Positions 57,421 to 64,000 of a DNA stretch of 64,000 bases are shown piece after piece. Made by a program: the position numbers and the translations under genes. The notes under the pieces were generated by a model. That model saw only the letters and a program-made list of their open reading frames with translations. It did no database searches and was not told the DNA's origin. Numbering within the stretch: position 1 is the stretch's first letter; each line of letters starts with the position of its first letter. Source of the stretch: Bradyrhizobium diazoefficiens (GTDB lineage: Bacteria > Pseudomonadota > Alphaproteobacteria > Rhizobiales > Xanthobacteraceae); the NCBI RefSeq assembly GCF_016616425.1, contig NZ_CP067101.1:6696001-6760000 (forward strand). Reading direction: 5' to 3'.

Positions 57421-57479
57421 TCTCCGACGCGATCGCGCGCACGGCCGCGGAAGAGTCGGTCTCGAGCCTGTTCGACTGA
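57417..57479 (+). pseudogene. prs: Duplicated 3' end of prs
   Basis: These 63 bases align without gaps to the last 63 bases of prs (55078-55140) and would encode [20 protein letters not shown] plus the stop. The six differences are all at third codon positions and all synonymous, so both copies evolved as coding sequence. There is no reading frame upstream to translate this copy. Best read as the original gene end displaced by an insertion that brought its own replacement end. Confidence 0.9.
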
Positions 57480-57491
57480 TTTTTAGGTCTT

Positions 57492-57597
57492 GTCATTCCA
57501 AGGGGCGGCGCGTCAGCACCGAACCCGGAATCCATCTTGCAGCGATCCGTGTCGATAAATGGATCCCGGGCTCGCGCTTTGCGCGCCCCGGGATGAC
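57492..57597. repeat. Palindromic repeat after the prs remnant
   Basis: GTCATTCC (57492-57499) through CCCGGGATGAC-type end (57588-57597), with GGAATCCAT (57528) and ATGGATCCC (57559) as inner arms. Same family as at 26.95 kb, more degenerate. Confidence 0.7.
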
Positions 57598-57604
57598 CAT
57601 CTGC

Positions 57605-58165
57605 CTACCCCGCGATCCCCGCCGCAACCTGGCCGCGCAGGCGCTCGAGGCCATGCAGCGTATTCGCACACGCCTCGGCCACCTCGACACCCTTGATCGC
57701 AAAATGCCTGCGGAAGAAGTCGTAGTGCACCTCGGTCTCGTGGAATTGCTGCGGCGTCAGCACTGCCGAGAACACCGGCACCTCGGTGCGCAGTTGCACG
57801 TCCATCAGCGCCTTGATCACGGTGTCGGCAACAAATTCATGGCGATAGATGCCGCCGTCCACGACGAGGCCCGCCGCGACGATCGCAGTGTAGCGCCGGG
57901 TCTTGGCGAGGATCTGCGCGTGCAGCGGGATCTCGAACGAGCCTGGCACCTCGAACACGTCGACATGGGTGAGATGCCGCGCCTCGGCCTCCTTCATGAA
58001 GGCGATGCGGGCTTCCTCGACAACGTCGCGGTGCCAGCAGGCCTGCACGAAGGCCACCCGCTGCGGCTTTGCGAAGCGCGGGTGCCCGGTCGCCGGGCCC
58101 TGCGGAACCGGCGGTCGGGTGACTTCGGAAGTTTCGGCTTGGGTATCTTGCAACATCTGATTCAT
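57605..58165 (-). CDS. ribH2: 6,7-dimethyl-8-ribityllumazine synthase, type 2
   Basis: 186 residues. Condenses 5-amino-6-ribitylamino-uracil with dihydroxybutanone phosphate, the penultimate step of riboflavin. Motifs FVQACWHRDVVEEARIAFMK, VFEVPGSFEIPLHAQ and GGIYRHEFVADTVIKALMDV point to the RibH2 subclass, known in Brucella and Mesorhizobium as a second lumazine synthase. GAGGAAAGCC before ATG fixes the start (MNQMLQDTQAE). Preceded by an FMN riboswitch. No other rib genes are next to it, consistent with a stand-alone flavin-controlled copy. Confidence 0.92.
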   Translation of the reverse strand: MNQMLQDTQAETSEVTRPPVPQGPATGHPRFAKPQRVAFVQACWHRDVVEEARIAFMKEAEARHLTHVDVFEVPGSFEIPLHAQILAKTRRYTAIVAAGLVVDGGIYRHEFVADTVIKALMDVQLRTEVPVFSAVLTPQQFHETEVHYDFFRRHFAIKGVEVAEACANTLHGLERLRGQVAAGIAG

Positions 58166-58213
58166 GGCTTTCCTCGGTTTAAGGACCAGAATCAGGGCAC
58201 ACGGAACGACAAA

Positions 58214-58237
58214 CAGCCGCATCTAGCGATGCGTCTG
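58214..58237 (-). terminator. Possible expression-platform terminator for the FMN riboswitch
   Basis: Minus-strand stem CAGACGCATC/GATGCGGCTG with a GCTA loop, followed by TTTGTCG. It lies between the FMN aptamer and the ribH2 ribosome site. The T run is short, so termination may be inefficient or the hairpin may act on translation. Confidence 0.45.
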
Positions 58238-58250
58238 CCACCGACCGTTC

Positions 58251-58399
58251 TCTTTCATCCGGACTTTGACCGTCGGCTTCGGAGTTGCACCGAATCTGCT
58301 GACCCTTCCCTTCAGCAAGAAGACTTTGGGGAAGGCGCTCGCGGGCTTAGGCCTTTCGGCCCTTACCGCCGGTGGGGACTTTCACCCCGCCCTGAGAAC
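58251..58399 (-). ncRNA. FMN riboswitch (RFN element)
   Basis: On the minus strand, the conserved segments appear in order: GGGCGGGGTGAAAGTCCCCA, ACCGGCGGTAAG, a CCCGCGAGCGCC part, GGTCAGCAGATTCGGTG, CTCCGAAGCCGACGGTC and AAAGTCCGGATGAAAGAGAA. This is nearly identical to the consensus RFN element. It senses FMN and lowers expression of the downstream lumazine synthase when flavin is ample. The aptamer starts about 90 bases before the ribH2 ATG. Confidence 0.97.
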
Positions 58400-58839
58400 A
58401 TCGGCCGTTCGGGATGAACGGCCTGAGCGGAAATATGACGCCGGCCGGCGGCCACAGCAAGCATGTTCCGCATGGGGAAAGCGCATGGTCCCATGCCATC
58501 GTGATGGGAGCGGCTCTCATGGGGCGGAATTAACGATTGGCGCCAGCCAACCCGCTCCGATCCGATTCCGGTTTGTTCTCTCCGTTAAGAATTGTGGCGG
58601 AGATGAGCTGTGGACGAACGAGTCCTGGCTTGTGGACGGACTCGCGACCCCGTTGCGCAGATTCCGCAAATCACATCACTTGATCCGCGACAGGCCCGCG
58701 CTGATCCGAGGGATCGCAAGACTCCGAGGAGATCGCAAAGGCGATTCCGAGGGGACTCCATAGCGACGTTCAGAGAGCGCGCGCCGGGCCCAACCGCGTG
58801 CGTATCAAGGACAACAAGAAGGCAAGAGGTCGAGACGGC
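58400..58839. other. Intergenic region between the riboswitch and the YbjN gene
   Basis: 440 bases with no convincing gene. Contains the promoter of the minus-strand riboswitch transcript and of the plus-strand YbjN gene. Near 58471-58530 a GCATGGTCCCATGCCATCG hairpin (TGGTCCCATGCCA) is visible. Short frames here have no ribosome sites or domains. Confidence 0.4.
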
Positions 58840-59340
58840 ATGTCCCTGCTCGAAGGCACTATCGATTCCAGAAGCCACCCGCTCGCGGTGGTCGAGGACA
58901 TCGCTGCCAGCAACAACTGGCCGTTCGAACGCTGCGGCGAAGACGAACTCACGATTGTCTCGAAGGGACAATGGACCGATTACCAGCTCTCCTTTACCTG
59001 GATGGGCGAGATCGAGGCGCTGCATCTGGCCTGCGCATTCGACATGAAGATTCCGGTCGCGCGCCGCGGCGAGGTGCAGCGGCTCGTCGCCGCGGTCAAC
59101 GAGCAGCTGTGGGTCGGCCATTTCGACCTGTGGACCACCACCGGCATGGTCATGCACCGCCAGGCCCTGGTGCTGCCGGGCGGACTGACCGCCTCGACCG
59201 CGCAATGCGAGGCCATGCTCGCCGGCGCCATCCACGCCTGCGAGCGCTATTTCCCGGCGTTCCAGTTCGTGGTGTGGGCGGGCAAGACCACGACGGAAGC
59301 GATGGACGCGGCGATGTTCGATACGGTGGGAGAAGCGTAG
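58840..59340 (+). CDS. YbjN domain-containing protein
   Basis: 166 residues from ATG 58840 (MSLLEGTIDSRSHPLAVVED); a GTG 14 codons earlier is possible. YbjN features include SNNWPFERCGEDELTIVSKG, a type III secretion chaperone-like fold, and WVGHFDLWTTTGMVMHRQAL. The last segment CERYFPAFQFVVWAGKTTTE is conserved. YbjN proteins are stress-related regulators of unclear mechanism. proC follows on the same strand after a repeat. Confidence 0.87.
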   Translation: MSLLEGTIDSRSHPLAVVEDIAASNNWPFERCGEDELTIVSKGQWTDYQLSFTWMGEIEALHLACAFDMKIPVARRGEVQRLVAAVNEQLWVGHFDLWTTTGMVMHRQALVLPGGLTASTAQCEAMLAGAIHACERYFPAFQFVVWAGKTTTEAMDAAMFDTVGEA

Positions 59341-59387
59341 GTTTCGCTCTCCCGGCGGTATGAGGGGGCCACTGCACTCTCCTCACC

Positions 59388-59512
59388 GTCATCCCTGCGA
59401 ACACAGGGACCCATACCGCGTGATTTCGCCGTTGCGGACGATGCTTGTTGCTCTGGCTTCGATCCATTAGAACCGGCTGTGGTTATGGGTCCCTGCGTTC
59501 GCAGGGACGACA
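59388..59512. repeat. Long palindromic repeat between ybjN and proC
   Basis: GTCATCCCTGCGAACACAGG and GACCCATA (59388-59416) pair with TATGGGTC and CCTGCGTTCGCAGGGACGAC (59484-59512). The right arm itself contains a CCTGCG TTCGCAGG hairpin. Fills most of the 192-base gap. Confidence 0.8.
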
Positions 59513-59532
59513 CCTCTGCTTGGGTGATCACA

Positions 59533-60357
59533 GTGGCAAACAGCACTCTCCAAAACATCACCGGCACCATCCTGCTCGCCGGCGCCGGCAAGATGGGCGG
59601 CGCGATGCTGACCGGATGGCTTTCCAGCGGGCTCGACCCGCGCCGCGTCGCGGTGATCGATCCGCACATCTCGCCTGAGATCACTGCACTTGCTGCCACG
59701 GGCGTGACACTCAATCCGGATGTGAAAGCGACAGGCCCAGTCGAGACGCTGGTCGTCGCGGTGAAGCCGCAGATGTTCCGCGAGGCCGGCGCCAGGCTGA
59801 AGCCGTTCGTCTCGGACAAGACGTCGGTGGTCTCGATCATGGCCGGAACGACGATCGCATCGCTTGCCGAGGTCTGCGGCGGCGCCGTGGTGCGCGCGAT
59901 GCCGAACACGCCGGCCGCGATCGGCCGGGGCATCACCGTTGCAGTGGCCGCGAACGATGTCAGCGCTGCTCAGCGCGCGGTGGCCGACGCGCTGCTGCGC
60001 GCCACCGGCTCGGTCGAATGGGTCGAGGATGAAGGCCTGATGGACGCGGTGACCGCCGTATCCGGCTCGGGGCCCGCCTATGTGTTCCTGCTCGCCGAAG
60101 AACTCGCTCGCGCCGGTGTCGAGGCCGGACTGCCCGAGGCGCTGGCAACCAGGCTTGCGCGCCAAACCGTCGCCGGCTCCGGCGAACTGCTGCACCGGTC
60201 AGAGCTTGCTTCCAGCACGCTGCGCCAGAACGTCACCTCGCCCGGCGGCACCACGGCCGCAGCGCTCGGCGTGCTGATGGGTGAGCCCGGCCTGCGCGAT
60301 CTGATGATCCGTGCGATCGCAGCGGCGACCAAGCGGTCGAAGGAGCTGGCCAAGTAG
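59533..60357 (+). CDS. proC: Pyrroline-5-carboxylate reductase
   Basis: 274 residues. GTG start (VANSTLQNITGTILLAGAGK), with a second GTG three codons earlier. Rossmann motif ILLAGAGKMGGAMLTGWL; the family signature is AVSGSGPAYVFLLAEELARAG and the C-terminal NVTSPGGTTAAALGVL. Last step of proline synthesis. Located downstream of YbjN, as in related genomes. Confidence 0.95.
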   Translation: MANSTLQNITGTILLAGAGKMGGAMLTGWLSSGLDPRRVAVIDPHISPEITALAATGVTLNPDVKATGPVETLVVAVKPQMFREAGARLKPFVSDKTSVVSIMAGTTIASLAEVCGGAVVRAMPNTPAAIGRGITVAVAANDVSAAQRAVADALLRATGSVEWVEDEGLMDAVTAVSGSGPAYVFLLAEELARAGVEAGLPEALATRLARQTVAGSGELLHRSELASSTLRQNVTSPGGTTAAALGVLMGEPGLRDLMIRAIAAATKRSKELAK

Positions 60358-60371
60358 CGCGGCGGCCGCCG

Positions 60372-60764
60372 CTATTTTCCCAACCGCTTGTTGAACATCT
60401 CGACATTGACGAGGCCGCGCGCGTGGCGGCCTTCGCCGAGCTTGCGCGTGCCCTCGAACGCCTCGACCTCGAAGCGGATGACGCGGCGCTCGACCGCGAC
60501 GACCTTCGCGGTGGTCCGCACCGTCGCGCCGACAAGGGCTGCGGCGAGATGCCGGATGTCGACCTCGGTGCCGACAGTGACCCAGCCCGGCTGAAGCGCG
60601 GCGCGGATCGCATCGCCCGCCGTCATCTCCATCTCCAAAATCATCATCGGCGTCGCATAGACAAAAGGCATGCCGGGCACGAAATGCCCGACCGTGCGCT
60701 CCGCCGGGACCACCAGCGTGCGCTCGGCACTCATGCCGATCGTGATGAAGTCGCGTGCGTCCAT
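60372..60764 (-). CDS. Thioesterase family protein (hot-dog, FlK-like)
   Basis: 130 residues starting MDARDFITIGMSAERTLVVP, with GAGGG before the ATG. The hot-dog fold has VGHFVPGMPFVYATPMMILEMEMTA split over helix 1, then the HLAAALVGATVRTTAKVVAV strands, matching the fluoroacetyl-CoA thioesterase-type subgroup (Thr/Glu/His triad: T38-ish, E46-ish, H-containing IRHLAA). Hydrolyses a small acyl-CoA; the substrate is not known. Confidence 0.8.
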   Translation of the reverse strand: MDARDFITIGMSAERTLVVPAERTVGHFVPGMPFVYATPMMILEMEMTAGDAIRAALQPGWVTVGTEVDIRHLAAALVGATVRTTAKVVAVERRVIRFEVEAFEGTRKLGEGRHARGLVNVEMFNKRLGK

Positions 60765-60781
60765 GGACCCTCACACACGGT

Positions 60782-60936
60782 GTCGTCCCGGACAAGCGCG
60801 CCCTAAGCGCGCGCCGATCCGGGACCCATAACACAGGACGTCGTGATTACGGGGACTCGGGATTACCGCTTCACTACATAACCACTCCCTGTGGTTATGG
60901 CTCCCGGATCTGCGCTTACGCTTGTCCGGGACGACA
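60782..60936. repeat. Long nested palindromic repeat
   Basis: TGTCGTCCCGGACAAGCG (60781-60798) pairs with CGCTTGTCCGGGACGACA (60919-60936); inner arms ATAACCAC and GTGGTTAT around 60878-60899. Fills the gap between the thioesterase and the tautomerase genes, both on the minus strand. Confidence 0.85.
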
Positions 60937-60961
60937 GCGGAAAATGCCGCGCCGCCAGTGG

Positions 60962-61165
60962 CTACTTCTTCGCCGCCGCTGCGCGCTCCACAAACGTCTT
61001 GCCGCCTTTCATCTTGTGGCGGAGCGGGGCTTCGTTGATCTGGATGACGACGGCATCGGCGTCGACGCCGAGATTCGTCACCAGCGCCTGCGTGATGTCG
61101 CGCATCATGCCGGCCTTCTGCTCGTCGGTGCGGCCTTCGGCCATGCTGATGGTGATCTCAGGCAT
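60962..61165 (-). CDS. 4-oxalocrotonate tautomerase family protein
   Basis: 67 residues starting MPEITISMAEGRTDEQKAGM; after removal of Met, the amino-terminal Pro is the catalytic base. The two-strand fold includes VDADAVVIQINEAP and a basic tail. GGGAG lies eleven bases upstream. Small tautomerase, possibly of aromatic catabolism; target unknown. Confidence 0.88.
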   Translation of the reverse strand: MPEITISMAEGRTDEQKAGMMRDITQALVTNLGVDADAVVIQINEAPLRHKMKGGKTFVERAAAAKK

Positions 61166-61201
61166 CGTCGTCTCCCTGCTGCTCGTTCATCGTCCACTCG
61201 C

Positions 61202-61272
61202 CATTGCCGGGCTTGACCCGGCAATCCATCATTTTGAAGATGGATGCGCGGGTCAAGCCTGCGCATGACGAC
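61202..61272. repeat. Palindromic repeat before hisS end
   Basis: CATTGCCGGGCTTGACCCGG-type arm (61202-61224) and GGGTCAAGCCTGCGCATGACG (61251-61271), with CCATCATTTTGAAGATGG in the centre. Separates hisS from the tautomerase gene. Confidence 0.7.
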
Positions 61273-61284
61273 GTCAGCGAATGG

Positions 61285-62778
61285 CTAGCCCCAGCTCACG
61301 TCATGGCGCGCCAAGACCTCGCGCACCTTCGCGACGAGGTCGGCTTCGCTGCACGAGAACTGCGCCGGCCGGGTCTCGCGCCATTCCTGGTTGGAGGCGA
61401 TCGCGGCCGCCGCCTTGGCGCCTTCGATCAGATCCTTGATCTGCACCTCGCCGCGCGCCTTTTCATCCGAGCCCTGGATGATCACGCAAGGTGAGTTGCG
61501 GCGGTCGGCGTATTTGAGCTGGTTGCCCATGTTCTTGGGATTGCCGAGATAGAGCTCGGCGCGGACGCCGGCGGTGCGCAAGGACGCAACCATCTTCTGA
61601 TAGTCGGCGACGCGGTCGCGGTCGAACACGGTGACGACGACCGGACCGAATTCCGGCCGCGTGTCGAGCTTGCCGAGCAGCGTCAGCGCAGCCTGGAGCC
61701 GCGAGACCCCGATCGAGAAACCGGTCGCCGGCACCGGCTCGCCGCGAAAGCGCGAGACGAGGCCATCATAGCGGCCGCCGCCGCCGACCGAGCCAAAGCG
61801 CACCGGCCGGCCCTTCTCGTCCTTGGTCTCGAGCAGCAGTTCGACCTCATAAACGGGGCCGGTGTAATATTCGAGACCGCGGACGACGGAGGGATCGATC
61901 TTGATGCGATCTTCGCCATAGCCCGCGGCCGCCACTAACCGACCGATCTCTTCCAGTTCCTCGCGACCTTGTTGTCCAATTTTGCTATCGCGCAGTCGGA
62001 CGTCGATCTGAGCAATTTTTTCTTCGGTGTCATTCACCTGCTCGATCACACTGGTCACCAAAGCAATGTCCGCCGGACCTAGACCGGCTCCCTTAGTGAA
62101 GTCACCGGACTCATCTTTCCGCCCCTCACCCAAGAGCTGCTGAACACCTGCGATTCCTAACCTGTCCAGTTTGTCGATCGCGCGCATGACCGTAAGCCAC
62201 TGACCATCATCGGTGATGCCGAGCGCGTCGCGCACCCCGTCGAGCACCTTGCGGTTGTTCACCCTCACCACATACTGGCCGCGCCGGACGCCGAGCGCCT
62301 CCATCGTGTCCGCAGCCATCATGCAGATCTCGGCGTCTGCCGCCGGCGTCGCCGAGCCGACCGTGTCGGCGTCGAACTGCATGAACTGGCGGAAGCGGCC
62401 GGGGCCGGGCTTTTCGTTGCGGAACACATAGCCGGCGCGATAGCTGCGATAGGGCTTTGGCAGCGTGTCGAAATTTTCGGCGACGTAGCGGGCGAGCGGC
62501 GCGGTCAAATCGTAGCGCAGGCTGATCCATTGCTCGTCGTCGTCCTGGAACGAGAACACGCCCTCGTTCGGACGATCCTGGTCGGGCAGGAACTTGCCGA
62601 GCGCATCCGTGTATTCCATCGCCGGCGTCTCCACCGGCTCGAACCCGTAGAGCTCGTAGACAGCGCGGATCTTTTCGACCATCTCGCGCGTCGCCCGGAT
62701 CGCTGAGGGGTCGCGATCCTCGAGCCCGCGCGGCAGGCGCGCCTTCAGTTTCTGGGGTTTGTTGGGTTTCTCGGCCAT
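61285..62778 (-). CDS. hisS: Histidyl-tRNA synthetase
   Basis: 497 residues. Class II catalytic core: motif 2 [20 protein letters not shown], substrate-binding signature [17 protein letters not shown], and motif 3 [31 protein letters not shown]-terminal anticodon-binding domain ([20 protein letters not shown]). Somewhat longer than the 424-residue Escherichia coli protein because of an insertion in residues 170-240 with a coiled-coil-like [20 protein letters not shown]. Confidence 0.96.
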   Translation of the reverse strand: MAEKPNKPQKLKARLPRGLEDRDPSAIRATREMVEKIRAVYELYGFEPVETPAMEYTDALGKFLPDQDRPNEGVFSFQDDDEQWISLRYDLTAPLARYVAENFDTLPKPYRSYRAGYVFRNEKPGPGRFRQFMQFDADTVGSATPAADAEICMMAADTMEALGVRRGQYVVRVNNRKVLDGVRDALGITDDGQWLTVMRAIDKLDRLGIAGVQQLLGEGRKDESGDFTKGAGLGPADIALVTSVIEQVNDTEEKIAQIDVRLRDSKIGQQGREELEEIGRLVAAAGYGEDRIKIDPSVVRGLEYYTGPVYEVELLLETKDEKGRPVRFGSVGGGGRYDGLVSRFRGEPVPATGFSIGVSRLQAALTLLGKLDTRPEFGPVVVTVFDRDRVADYQKMVASLRTAGVRAELYLGNPKNMGNQLKYADRRNSPCVIIQGSDEKARGEVQIKDLIEGAKAAAAIASNQEWRETRPAQFSCSEADLVAKVREVLARHDVSWG

Positions 62779-62828
62779 GCGCGGCGTTTACCAGCCGGGG
62801 CGCGAGGCGGCAACCACCGCAAGGCGTC

Positions 62829-62908
62829 GTCATTCCGGGGCGATGCGGAGCATTGAACCTGGAATGACGAGATTCCGGGTCTGGTCCTTTGGACCATCCG
62901 GGAATGAC
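62829..62908. repeat. Palindromic repeat between hisS and ilvE
   Basis: GTCATTCCGGGGC (62829-62841), CCTGGAATGACGAGATTCCGGG (62858-62879) and CATCCGGGAATGAC (62894-62908) are three alternating copies of one arm of the GTCATTCCGGG family. A GGTCCTTTGGACC hairpin sits inside. Confidence 0.75.
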
Positions 62909-62916
62909 CTCCTCGA

Positions 62917-63999
62917 TCAAAACAGCTTGCGGATCCAGTTGTGCGGATCGTTGGTGCGGCTGTACTGGATGTCGACGAGCTGCTTGCGCAGCCCCATGGC
63001 GACGGGGCCGGCGGCGCCGCCGCTGATGTCGAAGTCGCCGCTCATCGAGCGCACCTTGCCGATCGGTGAGATCACGGCCGCGGTGCCGCAGGCGAACGCT
63101 TCCTTCAGCCTGCCACTGGCCGCATCCTTGCGCCACTGGTCGAGCGAGTAGGGCTCCTCGCGCACCGTCTTTCCGGCATCCTTCGCCAGCGTGATGATGG
63201 AATCGCGGGTGATGCCGGGCAGGATGGTGCCGAGCGGCGGCGTCGAGAGCGAGCCGTCGTCGAACACGAAGAACACGTTCATGCCGCCGAGTTCCTCGAC
63301 GTAGCGGCGCTCAAGCGCGTCGAGGAAGACGACCTGATCGCAGCCATGCTGGATGGCTTCGGCCTGCGCGCGCAGGCTCGCAGCATAATTGCCGCCGCAT
63401 TTGACGGCGCCCGTGCCGCCGACGGCTGCGCGCGTGTAATTCTCCGACACCCAGATCGACACCGGCGCGGGCCCGCCCTTGAAATAGGAGCCGACCGGGG
63501 AGGCGATGACCGCGAAGATGTATTCGGACGACGGCTTGACGCCGAGGAAGGTCTCGCTCGCGATCATGAAGGGGCGCAGATAAAGGCTGCCCTCGCCGCC
63601 CGGCATCCAGGCGCGGTCGATGCGCACGACCTGCTCGACCGCCTCGATGAACACGTCCTCGGGCAGCTGCGCCATCGCCATGCGGTCGGCCGAATCCCTG
63701 AAGCGCCGCGCATTGGCGTCGGGACGGAACAGGTTCACACCGCCATCGTCGCGCTTGTAGGCCTTCAGGCCCTCGAATATCTCCTGGGCGTAGTGCAGGA
63801 CCGCGCCGGCCGGATCGAGCCGGAAATTGGCGCGCGCCTCGATCCGCGCCTCGTACCAGCCGCCCTTGGCCTGATTGTAGCGAACGATCGCCATGTGATC
63901 GGTGAAGACCCGTCCGAAGCCGGGGTCGACCAGCTTGGCCACGCGGTCCTCCTCAGGCGTCGGATTGGATGCGGGCTGGATGTCGAATTTCATGCTCAT
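62917..63999 (-). CDS. ilvE: Branched-chain amino acid aminotransferase
   Basis: 360 residues, fold-type IV PLP enzyme of the longer class. The PLP-lysine motif is VKCGGNYAASLRAQAEAI, the cofactor-tail motif DGSLSTPPLGTILPGITRDS, and LHYAQEIFEGLKAYKRDDG is the substrate loop. Transaminates Leu, Ile and Val. The start may be the first ATG (63999) or the one two codons later; sequence before it lies outside the window. Confidence 0.95.
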   Translation of the reverse strand: MSMKFDIQPASNPTPEEDRVAKLVDPGFGRVFTDHMAIVRYNQAKGGWYEARIEARANFRLDPAGAVLHYAQEIFEGLKAYKRDDGGVNLFRPDANARRFRDSADRMAMAQLPEDVFIEAVEQVVRIDRAWMPGGEGSLYLRPFMIASETFLGVKPSSEYIFAVIASPVGSYFKGGPAPVSIWVSENYTRAAVGGTGAVKCGGNYAASLRAQAEAIQHGCDQVVFLDALERRYVEELGGMNVFFVFDDGSLSTPPLGTILPGITRDSIITLAKDAGKTVREEPYSLDQWRKDAASGRLKEAFACGTAAVISPIGKVRSMSGDFDISGGAAGPVAMGLRKQLVDIQYSRTNDPHNWIRKLF

Positions 64000-64000
64000 G

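Noticed and set aside
58266..58763. 165-codon plus-strand frame across the FMN riboswitch
   Set aside because: It is antisense to a recognised RNA element and has no coding features.

Overview
The window is a gene-dense, roughly 65% GC chromosomal segment of an alphaproteobacterium, most likely Bradyrhizobium or a close relative in the Nitrobacteraceae. Supporting signs are Omp25/31-type porin-like proteins with ADMP-type mature ends, many short proteins of the kind conserved in Bradyrhizobium, a RibH2-type lumazine synthase behind an FMN riboswitch, and many palindromic intergenic elements of the rhizobial mosaic type. I see no rRNA, tRNA, CRISPR array, transposase or integrase.

Layout. 1-10.8 kb: a truncated chemoreceptor with a duplicated EKDF-motif sensor, a thiolase, the serC-serA serine operon behind a probable serC leader, a GNAT enzyme, a glutathione transferase, two outer-membrane beta-barrel proteins and an Fsr-type MFS exporter. 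10.9-22.2 kb: glmM, an FMN-dependent lactate dehydrogenase-type enzyme, aroE, a SulP transporter with an adjacent XRE regulator, an aberrant EF-G paralogue, a DUF992 protein and an aspartate aminotransferase. 22.7-33.7 kb: accessory metabolism and small proteins (two glutathione transferases, a PAS protein, GNAT, aldo/keto reductase, a heme-monooxygenase-like ABM protein, the DUF1800-DUF1501 pair, a TauE/SafE exporter, a LysR regulator). 33.8-36.8 kb: uvrB with a long N-terminal extension that includes an in-frame palindromic repeat.

36.8-40.0 kb is a visibly lower-GC island placed tightly between core genes. It holds an MT-A70 adenine methyltransferase and an AIPR-family protein in one operon, diverging from a BglII/BstYI-type restriction endonuclease. 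The shared promoter region carries a perfect GTTC-N7-GTTC match to the alphaproteobacterial LexA box. This looks like a restriction-modification/abortive-infection defence unit that may be under SOS control.

40-46.3 kb: small membrane, SnoaL-like and MaoC-like genes plus uncharacterised Bradyrhizobium-type proteins. 46.3-55.1 kb: a housekeeping block with ychF, pth, rplY and ubiK on the minus strand, then a dienelactone-hydrolase-like gene, lgt, a MidA-like methyltransferase and pgeF on the plus strand, followed by a lipoprotein and prs.

55.1-57.5 kb is the second striking locus. A two-gene cassette (gluzincin-type peptidase plus D-Ala-D-Ala-ligase-like ATP-grasp enzyme, start and stop codons overlapping) lies directly after prs. 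It is followed by a 63-bp second copy of the 3' end of prs that differs only at six synonymous positions. This is the footprint expected when a mobile cassette enters the 3' end of a housekeeping gene and restores it. The window closes with ribH2 and its riboswitch, a YbjN protein, proC, a thioesterase, a tautomerase, hisS and a branched-chain aminotransferase.
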